A DNA stretch of 64,000 nt. Source: SAR324 cluster bacterium (lineage in GTDB: Bacteria; SAR324; NAC60-12). A program made the translations under genes and the position numbers. Of the stretch, positions 9,401-17,994 are shown in pieces (within the stretch, counting starts at the first letter, position 1; every line of letters starts with the position of its first letter). The notes beneath the pieces were generated by a model. The model was not told the DNA's origin. It did no database searches and saw nothing but the letters and a program-made list of their open reading frames with translations. Location of the stretch: NCBI GenBank assembly GCA_015232315.1, contig JADFZZ010000007.1, positions 1 to 64,000 on the forward strand, written 5' to 3'.

Positions 9401-10900
9401 ATGGATTTTAATCAACAGTGGACTGTTTTTAAAAAAAATATCCGGGAGCTATTGCGACCGGAAGAATATGAAGGTTGGCTGGAGGCCATACAGATTGTAG
9501 AACTGGAACATGGGCGTGCGGTGATCGCAGGCATTCCGCATCCTGTCTTTCAATATGATATCAAGAAGAATTACGATGTTCTTTTCCGCAAAGTTCTGGG
9601 AGACCTCTTTCCCGAAAAAGCACCTTTTTATAAAAAAAATGTAGAATATCATGTGGGTGAATATCAATTCAAAACCAGGAAAACTTCTGAGAAGCAGACA
9701 TTGAATCAGCTTTCTCTGTTTGATGAATCATCCACAGCCGTCCCTGAAGTGTCTGAAAAGGCAGGAAAAGAGGTGTCCCGCCCGGTGAACAAAGTGGTGA
9801 GGTTACGCCAAAAACCTGTGTTTGATCCGAAATATATTTTCAGCTCTTTTGTGGTTGGATCCAGCAATCGTCTGGCCTATAAAGCGGCTTCCATGATCGC
9901 GCAGACACCTGGAGTGTGCTACAATCCTTTTGTGATTACTGGCACGTTGAGTACCGGCAAGACCTTTTTGCTGCAATCCATTGGTCAGGCCATTGAAGAA
10001 AATTATCCCGGATTGCAGATTGCCTACATCACGGCTGAGTCGTTCCTCAATGATTTTCTCTATCATTTAAAACATGGTATGTCCGCGTTTCGACAAAAAT
10101 ATCGGGAAGCCGATGTGTTTTTGCTTGATGATCTGCATATATTGGCTGGCGCCAGGGAGTGTCAGAAAGAATTATTGAATACCATCACGACACTCCTTCA
10201 GATGGATAAGCAGATTGTGATGACCAGCCAACAGCAACTACATGACATCAAAACCCTTGACCCGACACTCCGCTCCAGACTTGAAGGCGGTCTTACGGTT
10301 GAGGTAATGATGCCTGATGTTGAGACAAGAATGGCGATTCTTGACAGCAAAGCAGCCCAGCGCCAAATGAATTTGCCACCACAGGTCACACGCTTCATGG
10401 CCGAATATATTTATAGTGATGTACGAAAACTGGAAGGTGCGTTGACACGGCTTGGAGCCTACGCGTCTTTGGCCGCAGAAGAAATTTCACTGGATTTTGC
10501 GTTTGCCACTCTGGAAAATTTTTTGGATAGAACCCCGACGGGATATGATCTTTCCAACATTCCACAGGTTTCTACCGAAAAGATTCTGGAGCGGATCTGC
10601 AATATGTTTCAAGTGACACAGACAGAAGTTCTGTCTAAAAAAAGAGAACGGCGTATTGTCCTGGCAAGATCTATTCTGATGTACATGCTTAAAGAATTGA
10701 CGACCCTTTCACTCAAGGATATTGGTGCCAAAATTGGGGGCAGAAGTCATTCCGCTGTTCATAATGCCATTCGGCATCTCAAAGCCCAAATGTTAAAAGA
10801 TGAATTTTTTCAGCGTCAGATTCATAATCTGATCCGCGAATTTAGCCAGACCCAACTTCCAGAAAAAATCATCCCCAGCAAAAAACAATCCCGTCTTTAA
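9401..10900 (+). CDS. dnaA: chromosomal replication initiator DnaA, divergent
   Basis: AAA+ initiator that binds and opens the origin. 499 residues: domain I about 1-90 (WTVFKKNIRELLRPEEYEGWL), a short linker, AAA+ core with Walker A GTLSTGKT at 181-188 and Walker B VFLLDDLHIL at 239-248, the DnaA-specific SDVRKLEGALTRLGAYA segment, and domain IV ending in GGRSHSAVHNAIRHL, the DNA-binding signature. Several normally conserved positions differ: the usual SRFEWGL reads SRLEGGL and the P-loop lacks the usual GLGKTHL. There is no dnaN, recF or gyrB beside it. It is either the only, divergent DnaA or a paralogue. A modest hairpin follows the stop codon. Confidence 0.88.
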   Translation: MDFNQQWTVFKKNIRELLRPEEYEGWLEAIQIVELEHGRAVIAGIPHPVFQYDIKKNYDVLFRKVLGDLFPEKAPFYKKNVEYHVGEYQFKTRKTSEKQTLNQLSLFDESSTAVPEVSEKAGKEVSRPVNKVVRLRQKPVFDPKYIFSSFVVGSSNRLAYKAASMIAQTPGVCYNPFVITGTLSTGKTFLLQSIGQAIEENYPGLQIAYITAESFLNDFLYHLKHGMSAFRQKYREADVFLLDDLHILAGARECQKELLNTITTLLQMDKQIVMTSQQQLHDIKTLDPTLRSRLEGGLTVEVMMPDVETRMAILDSKAAQRQMNLPPQVTRFMAEYIYSDVRKLEGALTRLGAYASLAAEEISLDFAFATLENFLDRTPTGYDLSNIPQVSTEKILERICNMFQVTQTEVLSKKRERRIVLARSILMYMLKELTTLSLKDIGAKIGGRSHSAVHNAIRHLKAQMLKDEFFQRQIHNLIREFSQTQLPEKIIPSKKQSRL

Positions 10901-10907
10901 CTTCTAT

Positions 10908-10936
10908 TAGAGGGTGGTTCTCCAGTCCATCCTCTA
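10908..10936 (+). terminator. possible terminator after dnaA
   Basis: Stem TAGAGGgTGG / CCAtCCTCTA with a 9-base loop, eight bases past the dnaA stop. The following T-run is poor, so this is a weak call. Confidence 0.4.
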
Positions 10937-11025
10937 TTTCCGGAATTCATTATTTGCATCCTTCACGGGAATCCTGACGCACTCACAAAGCCACACACCA
11001 TCCCCCAAAGTATCCCAGATAATCT

Positions 11026-11080
11026 GTGTCATTTCGAGCCAAGGGCGAGAGATCTTTCTAATGTTCCTTCGGGATGACAC
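11026..11080. repeat. short dispersed repeat, GTGTCATTTCGA...GGGATGACAC
   Basis: 55-bp unit with inverted ends GTGTCAT/ATGACAC and interior GCCAAGGGCGAGAGATC. It has the form of the common GTCATTTCGAGCGnAGCGAGAGATC intergenic repeat of many Gram-negative genomes. Confidence 0.55.
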
Positions 11081-11090
11081 GTCCTCCAAT

Positions 11091-11270
11091 ACTAAGGAAT
11101 TGCAAAAGAATAAATTGTATAAGTTTGCTCGTGCCCTACGTCCCGTGGGGCACGTTATCCACCAGGCGAAGCTCTGCTTCGCACCCACCGGAGGTGGGTC
11201 ATGGAACGGTTACGAACGGGACGTTCGTAACCAGAAAGTGTTCCCTGTTATTTTTTGAACATTCCTATAG
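11091..11270 (+). repeat. A-family hairpin element, copy A1 (most complete)
   Basis: About 180 bp bounded by imperfect inverted ends (CTAAGGAATtGCAAAAGAATAA at the left; the right end read backwards begins with a similar ATAGGAATGTTCAAAAAATAA). Inside lie four consecutive hairpins: GTGCCC/GGGCAC, GCGAAGC-tct-GCTTCGC (11166-11182), ACCCACC-gga-GGTGGGT (11183-11199) and GGTTACGAACG-gga-CGTTCGTAACC (11208-11232). Related copies lie at 31174, 46581, 49209, 54855 and 58150. No credible protein is encoded. Confidence 0.85.
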
Positions 11271-11397
11271 TGGACCACAGCAGAGCGTTGTTGCGTCATA
11301 CATAAACTAAAAATTGAAAATTCAGATTTATTTTGCATTATTGACAGGTCTGTATTGCATGAATGGCGATAAATTGTTAAGAAACGTTTATCAATTT

Positions 11398-11537
11398 GTA
11401 AGCGTTTCAGCTTTTAGTATTCAGCTTTCAGTGTTTAGGCGCCTCAGAAGCATTATGACTCTATAGCAGAAAAAATCGTTTGGCTTCCAGGCCTTGAGAA
11501 TTTCTGAAAACAGATAGCTGACGGCTGTAACGCTTAC
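11398..11537. repeat. 140-bp MITE-like element (G)
   Basis: Terminal inverted repeats GTAAGCGTTTCAGC (11398-11411) and GCTGTAACGCTTAC (11524-11537) match at 13 of 14 positions. ATCAAT occurs just outside both ends, a possible target duplication. The left-end sequence recurs next to the B4 element near 41255. Confidence 0.55.
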
Positions 11538-11585
11538 ATCAATGTTATATACCATTCAAAATTCCACTGTGTTTAGAGTGATATT

Positions 11586-12845
11586 ATGGAAAAAACTACA
11601 GGGCATGTATTGTATGTCGAAGATGAAAAAGCATTGCGCGATGTGACCTCATTTCAACTAAAAACGATTGGGTGTCAGGTTTCGACAGCAGGACATGGCA
11701 AAGAAGCGCTGGATTTCATGGAAAAACAGATCCCTGATCTTGTGCTTACAGATGCGATGATGCCTGTCATGAACGGTTTCGATCTGGTAAAAGCCATGCA
11801 GGAAAATGAAAGATTGAAAGCTATTCCTGTTATTTTTATCTCTGCCAACGCGCAGGATTCCAGCAAAGCTCAGGCCTTTGGTACAGGAGCGATTGACTAT
11901 CTGCAGAAACCCGTTTCAATGAAAGAATTGATCTTCAAGGTGCAGAACAATCTTAAACTGGCGGCTACAAACAAACAGCAGCGCGAGCACATTGCCTATA
12001 ATCTCAAGAATGCCATGGAAAGTATTGATGCCCTGAAGGATCAAACCCAGATTCTGGCTGAAATCATGAAACGGACTCTGGGAATGCGACAACTGGAAGA
12101 CATTCACCAGATTGCGGATAAGGCTGTAGCCGGATTTTTTGAGTTATGTGGCGCAGAAGTGAATTTCTGGAGACAACTTTCGGGCAAGTCGGTGATGATG
12201 GGAACCAGACATCCCGCTGATGAAATTGAAAATTCAAGGCTGGAACGAATAGAAAGTGTATTCGCCAGCAAGGAAGCAATCACGGAACCCTCACTCCTGC
12301 TATATACCGAAGGCTATGTCATGGAAGTCCTTCGCTGGACTGAAGATATGCCGAAGATCATGGAGGTGATGCAACTATATTTCAGCCAGATTGCTGATAT
12401 TTTCACATCGTTCAAGGATGCTGCCATATTCAGAAAGGTATCTGGTGAGTTGCATGAAATTTTGAAAATCAGAAATACCCTCGTATCGAACCTGGAACAT
12501 ATCCGCTCAGACTCCAATGTCAATGTCAGCAATATCAGTTCCGGGATTGAACAGATTTCAGATCTGGCCTTTAAGGAAACCCTCAGTCCTGAAGACATGG
12601 AACAATTGAGAGAGATTTCCACAGAAGTACTCACACTCACTCAATATGGAGATCTGGCAAATCAAAAGATTTTTGCCATCATTCACTCCCTCTCTCAGAT
12701 ATTTGCCTCTCTCGAAGATGATGTTGGAGTGGAATCCGTAGAGATGGAACTATCCATCAGTGAAGTCAGTTCAGACAGCATTGCCGGTTCAGAAGAATCA
12801 AACCAGCAAAGTGTTGATGATTTGCTGGCAAATCTTGGATTGTAA
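11586..12845 (+). CDS. response regulator with C-terminal CheZ-like phosphatase module
   Basis: 419 residues. An N-terminal receiver (about 5-125) has the acid pair Glu12/Asp13, phospho-acceptor Asp56 (LVLTDAMMP) and Lys108 (YLQKPVS). A middle region (about 160-280) looks GAF-like but is weak. The C-terminal part is helical and holds QYGDLANQ, in which Asp356 and Gln360 fit the catalytic Asp-x3-Gln of CheZ, and the protein ends SVDDLLANLGL (409-419), closely like the CheY-binding tail of enterobacterial CheZ. The inference is a phosphatase acting on its own receiver or on another CheY-like protein. No chemotaxis genes are nearby. The next gene, a two-core histidine kinase, begins 5 bases after its stop, so they form one operon. 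Confidence 0.8.
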   Translation: MEKTTGHVLYVEDEKALRDVTSFQLKTIGCQVSTAGHGKEALDFMEKQIPDLVLTDAMMPVMNGFDLVKAMQENERLKAIPVIFISANAQDSSKAQAFGTGAIDYLQKPVSMKELIFKVQNNLKLAATNKQQREHIAYNLKNAMESIDALKDQTQILAEIMKRTLGMRQLEDIHQIADKAVAGFFELCGAEVNFWRQLSGKSVMMGTRHPADEIENSRLERIESVFASKEAITEPSLLLYTEGYVMEVLRWTEDMPKIMEVMQLYFSQIADIFTSFKDAAIFRKVSGELHEILKIRNTLVSNLEHIRSDSNVNVSNISSGIEQISDLAFKETLSPEDMEQLREISTEVLTLTQYGDLANQKIFAIIHSLSQIFASLEDDVGVESVEMELSISEVSSDSIAGSEESNQQSVDDLLANLGL

Positions 12846-12850
12846 ATTTC

Positions 12851-15811
12851 ATGACTCGACAAGAACTTTATACGTCACTGAGGAATACCCGATATTTCAT
12901 CAATTTTTCTGAAGAGGATCTGTTATTTTTAATGGAACTGCTGGAACTTCGCAGTTTTCCGCCGAACCATGTGGTGCTTCAACAAGGACAGATAAATCAG
13001 GATATTTTTTTTATTCTGGAAGGACATGTTGTCCTGAAAACTGATCAGGAAACCATCTGCCAGTTCACCCGCCGTGGCGATATGTTCGGTGAGATGAGCG
13101 CACTCACCGCAAGACCCAGTGAAGTGACCATTGAATCCATCGGTGCTCTGGAAGTGGCTGTTATTCCGGCGAAAGCTTCAGCCTTTGTAACCCGAAATCC
13201 ACAACATTCATTCTATCCTCTGTTTTATCAATGGCTGTTCCAGATCATTGCCGATAAACTTCATCTTATTTCACAGAAAGCCAAACAATTCGAAGAAACC
13301 AACCGGCTCAAAGACGACTTTCTTGCCATTGCCACCCATGATCTGCGGGCTCCGGTTAGCAGTATCATTACCATCCTTGAAGTGATTCTGACCAACTATG
13401 ATCTGGAATCGCATGTACAGGAAATGCTGACGTCCTGTATGGAAATATGCAATGATCAGCTTTCCTTGATCAATAATTTTCTGGATATTGCCAAAATCGA
13501 ATCCGGACAGCTTGAACTTGAATATAAAGCGCTGTCTCCCGCAGAATTGTTGGGCCAAATCAAACAGGGCATGAATCATCACAGGGTTCTGGCCAATAAC
13601 AAAAATATTTCCTTGCAGATTGAGTTGCACAATCCAGTCAACGATTCAGATCATTTGTTCTTCCAGACCAATGAGAACCAGATCAAAATCAAACAAGTCT
13701 CTGTATTCACAGCAAACTTCCCCATTGTTTCACTGGATATTTCCAAGGTCAGGCAAGTCCTTAACAATCTGGTCAGTAACGCCATCAAGTTCACTCCGGA
13801 ACATGGTCAAATCACCTTGAAAATCAGTCATCCCAACCCTGAGATCGTTCAGTTTTCTGTTCAGGATTCGGGAATGGGAATCAGTCCTGAAAATATCAAA
13901 TTGATCTTTGATAAATACAAGCAGGTAAAAAATAAAAATGTGGGCACGAAAGGGGAACGGGGCACCGGTCTGGGACTTGCCATCTGTAAAAACATGGTGG
14001 AATTGCACCATGGAACCATCTGGGTTGAGAGCAAACCCGGTCATGGCAGTGTGTTCCATTTCACACTCCCCATGAGAAAACAGAAAACAGACGCTGTTTC
14101 TGACACCACCTCATCCATATCCACCCCCTTACCGAACGTTGTCTCCGAACCGATTGAACAACCAGAAAACAAGAGTTCCGGCGATCAGCAGAAACAGATA
14201 TGGAAATTACTCTCAACTTCTTCTTTTTTTAAGGATTTTACGGATGAGGATCTAAGTCTGCTGTTGCCTCTCAGCCAACTCCGGCAGTTTGAGAAAGAGG
14301 ATATTCTGATTCACCAGGGAGACACCACAGATAACCGTATTTTTTTCCTGCTCAAAGGTCAGGTTTCTGTGTATGTCGACAAAAGATTCATCCTGATGCT
14401 GAACCAGACCTGGGATATATTTGGAGAAATGGCCATCTGCAGCGCGGCTCCCCGATCCGCGTCTGTGATTGCTGATAGTTCTGTGCAGGCGTTGATTCTA
14501 GATGCTTCCATTGTGCATGATCCCTCTCAACAACATAATTATCAGTTCAGGTATTATTTTTATAACATGCTTGCCGCAATCATGTCCCGTAAACTGAAAA
14601 CAACTTCTGACCGGGCAAAATTGTATGAAGACGCCTTGACACAGAATCAGCAGATGTCTGAATACAGCCATGGACTTGAAAAACGATTGCAGGATAATCT
14701 GGAACACATGCTGTTGTATACCCACATGATCAACAGTGTGCAGGAAGGAATCTTCATCATGACCCCCACAGGAAAAATCACCATGACAAATCCGGCAATT
14801 CAGACGCTGTTTTTCATGCGCGATACCGAAATAATCGGAAGAGATCTGGTTGATTTTGTGACGGAGGAGGATTCTCAAAACAGGCTTGAAAACCAATTTA
14901 TTCCCAATAATGATCACAAATCATGGCTGGGGGAAGTGCTCTGCCACAATGACTCGGGGCATGCTTTCCCGGCCTACCTGTCCATGTCTCCTGTCCGGAA
15001 TCCCCAAAATGAAATTCTGGCGTTATCCTGTATCATTCGGGATATCACCCGACAAAAAGAACAGGCAACGAGGATTATGGAACAAACAAATTCTCTGGAA
15101 CAGGCCTATGCGGAATTGCAGGAACTGGATAAACTCAAGGATAACTTTCTGACCTTAATGTCGCATGAAATGCGAACCCCTCTCAGCACGGTCATGGCTT
15201 GTGCAGAGATGCTCAATACGCCCGGAATGGTAGCACCTGAAGATCAGCCTGCGCTGCTGGGACCCTTGTTGAGCGAAACACAGAAACTGGACAAACTGAT
15301 TGGACGGGTCATTTATTTTTCCAATCTGGAACAGGGAACTCATGAATTCCAATTCATGCCGGGAAATATTTATGAACTGATGCAGAGACTGCATACCCGC
15401 TGGAATCCAGTCGCCCTGGAAAAAGGTCTGGAAATGGGACTGGAATGCTCGCGTTCCCTGCGCCATATTCAAATGGATATTGAAAGCATGGACATCGTGC
15501 TGGACGCTATTCTGGAAAACGCTGTCATGTTCACGGATTCTGGTTTTATTGAAATCAAGGTGACGCAGAACCAAACCGGAACCATCATCAGCATCCGTGA
15601 TACAGGAATTGGCATTGCACCGGAAAACATTCCCAAAGTATTCAAAAAATTTGAAACCTTTACGGATATGACCTATCACCAACATGGAATGGGTCTGGGA
15701 ATGCCGGTTTCCAAACTGATTATATCCGCGCATCATGGCGAAATCTGGCTGGAAAGCACCGTAAAAGAGGGAAGCACTTTTTTTGTGTCACTCCCCCGCA
15801 GTCATGATTGA
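12851..15811 (+). CDS. dual-core histidine kinase with two cyclic-nucleotide-binding domains and PAS
   Basis: 986 residues, cytoplasmic (no membrane segments seen). Order: CRP-type cyclic-nucleotide domain (about 15-135), HisKA with His163 (ATHDLRAP), HATPase (about 290-405, GERGTGLGLAICK at 366), second cyclic-nucleotide domain (about 453-565), PAS (about 626-740), second HisKA with His772 (LMSHEMRTP) and second HATPase (about 875-985, HGMGLGMPVSK). The halves look like a duplication of one sensor-kinase unit, with PAS added to the second. There is no receiver in the protein; the obvious partner is the receiver-CheZ protein encoded just upstream. Both nucleotide domains have the GEM(S/A) stretch of the binding cassette, but whether ligand binds is unproven. 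A class III cyclase is encoded 2.2 kb downstream. Confidence 0.9.
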   Translation: MTRQELYTSLRNTRYFINFSEEDLLFLMELLELRSFPPNHVVLQQGQINQDIFFILEGHVVLKTDQETICQFTRRGDMFGEMSALTARPSEVTIESIGALEVAVIPAKASAFVTRNPQHSFYPLFYQWLFQIIADKLHLISQKAKQFEETNRLKDDFLAIATHDLRAPVSSIITILEVILTNYDLESHVQEMLTSCMEICNDQLSLINNFLDIAKIESGQLELEYKALSPAELLGQIKQGMNHHRVLANNKNISLQIELHNPVNDSDHLFFQTNENQIKIKQVSVFTANFPIVSLDISKVRQVLNNLVSNAIKFTPEHGQITLKISHPNPEIVQFSVQDSGMGISPENIKLIFDKYKQVKNKNVGTKGERGTGLGLAICKNMVELHHGTIWVESKPGHGSVFHFTLPMRKQKTDAVSDTTSSISTPLPNVVSEPIEQPENKSSGDQQKQIWKLLSTSSFFKDFTDEDLSLLLPLSQLRQFEKEDILIHQGDTTDNRIFFLLKGQVSVYVDKRFILMLNQTWDIFGEMAICSAAPRSASVIADSSVQALILDASIVHDPSQQHNYQFRYYFYNMLAAIMSRKLKTTSDRAKLYEDALTQNQQMSEYSHGLEKRLQDNLEHMLLYTHMINSVQEGIFIMTPTGKITMTNPAIQTLFFMRDTEIIGRDLVDFVTEEDSQNRLENQFIPNNDHKSWLGEVLCHNDSGHAFPAYLSMSPVRNPQNEILALSCIIRDITRQKEQATRIMEQTNSLEQAYAELQELDKLKDNFLTLMSHEMRTPLSTVMACAEMLNTPGMVAPEDQPALLGPLLSETQKLDKLIGRVIYFSNLEQGTHEFQFMPGNIYELMQRLHTRWNPVALEKGLEMGLECSRSLRHIQMDIESMDIVLDAILENAVMFTDSGFIEIKVTQNQTGTIISIRDTGIGIAPENIPKVFKKFETFTDMTYHQHGMGLGMPVSKLIISAHHGEIWLESTVKEGSTFFVSLPRSHD

Positions 15812-15907
15812 TCCCGAAATAAAGTTTGATCCCGCACAGCAAAGTTGAGTAGACTCCATTCATATTCCATATAATTTTCTCCATTTGCCTTCTATTCAAA
15901 GATTTTC

Positions 15908-17977
15908 ATGCACGGTATTACGTTTTTTCAGGATCTGGCAGTCATTATTATCACAGCCGGGGTGGTGAGTGTTTTATTTTATCGTTTTCGTCAACCCATC
16001 ATCCTGGGCTATCTGGTGGCCGGCATGGTGGTGGGACCCCATTTGCTAAGTTGGAATATGGTAAAGGATGAAGCGACTATCCGGAGCATCGGGGAACTGG
16101 GGGTAGTGTTTCTGATGTTTGCGCTGGGTCTCCATTTCAGCCTCCGGCAACTGTTTCGAGTTGGGATTTCCGCATTGATTGTCGCGTTGCTGGAAATTTC
16201 AATCATGATCTCCCTGGGATATGGAGCCGGGCGTACCTTTGGCGGCAGTCCGATTGACAATCTGTTTCTTGGTGCGATGCTTGCCATTTCATCCACCACC
16301 ATTGTTGTGAAAACCCTCCAGGAATATGGACTTCAGAAAGAAAACTTCACCAAACTGATTTTCGCGATTCTGATCATTGAAGATATTCTCGCCATCGTGT
16401 TGCTGGTTTTGTTATCCGGAATTGCCACCAGTGGCGCTTTCAGCATGTCAGCGTTTGGCTGGATGATCCTGAAACTCACCATGTTTTTAACCGGATTGGT
16501 GTTTATCGGTCTTCTGACCATTCCCCGCACACTCCGATATCTGGCAAAATTTCGCAATGATGAAATCCTGTTGATGGTATCGCTTGGACTTTGTCTGGGG
16601 GTGGCCCTCCTTGCTCAAAAACTGAATTACAGTGTGGCCCTCGGATCTTTCATTATTGGTGCTGTGATTGGCGAAACAAGGGAAGGTGGAAAGATTTCGA
16701 CATTGATCATGCCCTTACGGGATATGTTCAGTGCCATTTTTTTCGTTACAGTGGGAATGCTTATCGATTTCAGTGTGATTTGGGACAATCTCGCCTTCAT
16801 TGGGGTCCTGATCAGCATTGTGATTTTGGGGAAAACCACAGGCTGCACCCTTGGTTCCTTTTTGGTGGGTACCACTCCAAGAGATTCCTTGAAAATCGGT
16901 GTCAGCTTGTCCCAGATCGGGGAGTTTTCCTTTATCATCGCACAACTCGGACTCTCCCTTGGCGTCGTGAAACCAACACTGTATCCGGTCATCGTCGCGG
17001 TTTCTGTGGTGACCTCACTGACCTCGCCCTATCTGGTAAAAAACTCCCGGGGAATCGGTCTTGGCTTTGGAAAAATTATACCAAACGCCTTTCAGAATTC
17101 CCTGGTCCTGTATCATGAATGGATCACGGATATCTGGAAGAAAGACTTTTCCAAACAGAATTCCGCTGTTCAAAAAATCGTAAGGAGAAGCATACGTCTG
17201 ATTGCGATTGATCTCCTTCTCAGCACAACCATTATCATGAGTATTATTGCCGCGGGTCGGTATTTTCAACCTGGAATTCTCCAGATTCCTGAATACCTTG
17301 GTGGAATGAATTCCGTGTTATGGCTGATTTCCATGATGATGGTTCTGCCCTTACTGGTGCATACCTTTTTCAAATTGAGAGCACTGACCATGATCTTTGT
17401 GGAAATGGGCCTGAATGAACTGAAACAAAAAGCTGTTCCCGCGTTTGTTCATGGGACGTTGAACACTACCCTCATGATTGTTTTTTCAGCGGTGCTGATT
17501 TTTTGGCTCTCTCTGGTCAGTCTGGCCATCTTGCCGCCATGGCCGGTACTCCTTGTTTTGGTTGTTGTACTGTTCCTGACCGCAAGTCTGTTACTGAAGC
17601 ATTTTAACAAACTCTATACACGAACGGAACTCAGATTGTATGAAGTATTCGCGCACCATGTGGAAGTGGAAGCCGAATCAATTTCTGTTGCGGATCATCC
17701 ACTGAAACAGGCCAATCTGAAACTGGTGCATATTCCTGAACAAGCGTTTGTTCATGGACGTCTGATCCGTGAATTAGCCATTCGAACCCAGACAGGAGCC
17801 AGTCTGGTGGGCATCACCCGTGGAGAACTCAACCTGATCAACCCTGACCCTGACGAGGAAATACATTCAGGAGACGATGTGTTGATCCTGGGAACTACCC
17901 AGCAACTGGAAGCGTGCACAACCTTGCTGAACAGTAAGGGCTTGCCTCAAAAACAGGCAAAACAGTATCCTTTTTAG
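15908..17977 (+). CDS. CPA2-type cation:proton antiporter with RCK-C domain
   Basis: 689-residue inner membrane antiporter of the KefB/YbaL-like CPA2 family. The N-terminal two-thirds has about twelve hydrophobic segments starting VIIITAGVVSVLFYRFRQP, with the family motif GELGVVFLMFALGLHFS. After an extra hydrophobic pair (about 430-565) comes a soluble C-terminal RCK-C/TrkA-C domain (LVHIPEQAFVHGRLIRELAI...GDDVLILGTTQQL). No NAD-binding RCK-N domain is present. Likely exchanges K+ or Na+ for H+; ion choice cannot be read here. Lies 96 bases after the kinase gene and converges on the cyclase gene with only 17 bases between stops. Confidence 0.88.
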   Translation: MHGITFFQDLAVIIITAGVVSVLFYRFRQPIILGYLVAGMVVGPHLLSWNMVKDEATIRSIGELGVVFLMFALGLHFSLRQLFRVGISALIVALLEISIMISLGYGAGRTFGGSPIDNLFLGAMLAISSTTIVVKTLQEYGLQKENFTKLIFAILIIEDILAIVLLVLLSGIATSGAFSMSAFGWMILKLTMFLTGLVFIGLLTIPRTLRYLAKFRNDEILLMVSLGLCLGVALLAQKLNYSVALGSFIIGAVIGETREGGKISTLIMPLRDMFSAIFFVTVGMLIDFSVIWDNLAFIGVLISIVILGKTTGCTLGSFLVGTTPRDSLKIGVSLSQIGEFSFIIAQLGLSLGVVKPTLYPVIVAVSVVTSLTSPYLVKNSRGIGLGFGKIIPNAFQNSLVLYHEWITDIWKKDFSKQNSAVQKIVRRSIRLIAIDLLLSTTIIMSIIAAGRYFQPGILQIPEYLGGMNSVLWLISMMMVLPLLVHTFFKLRALTMIFVEMGLNELKQKAVPAFVHGTLNTTLMIVFSAVLIFWLSLVSLAILPPWPVLLVLVVVLFLTASLLLKHFNKLYTRTELRLYEVFAHHVEVEAESISVADHPLKQANLKLVHIPEQAFVHGRLIRELAIRTQTGASLVGITRGELNLINPDPDEEIHSGDDVLILGTTQQLEACTTLLNSKGLPQKQAKQYPF

Positions 17978-17994
17978 ACATATCCTGAAACCCT

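Noticed and set aside
11153-11163. TTATCCACC in A1 as a DnaA box beside dnaA
   Set aside because: It is part of a dispersed repeat; other copies away from dnaA vary at this site (ATATCCATC in A2), and no cluster exists.
10914-11258. Frames across the A1 element, and the GGAGGTGGGTCATGG word that looks like ribosome site plus start
   Set aside because: The word is the right arm of a hairpin found in every A copy; the frames shift between copies and are not conserved as protein.
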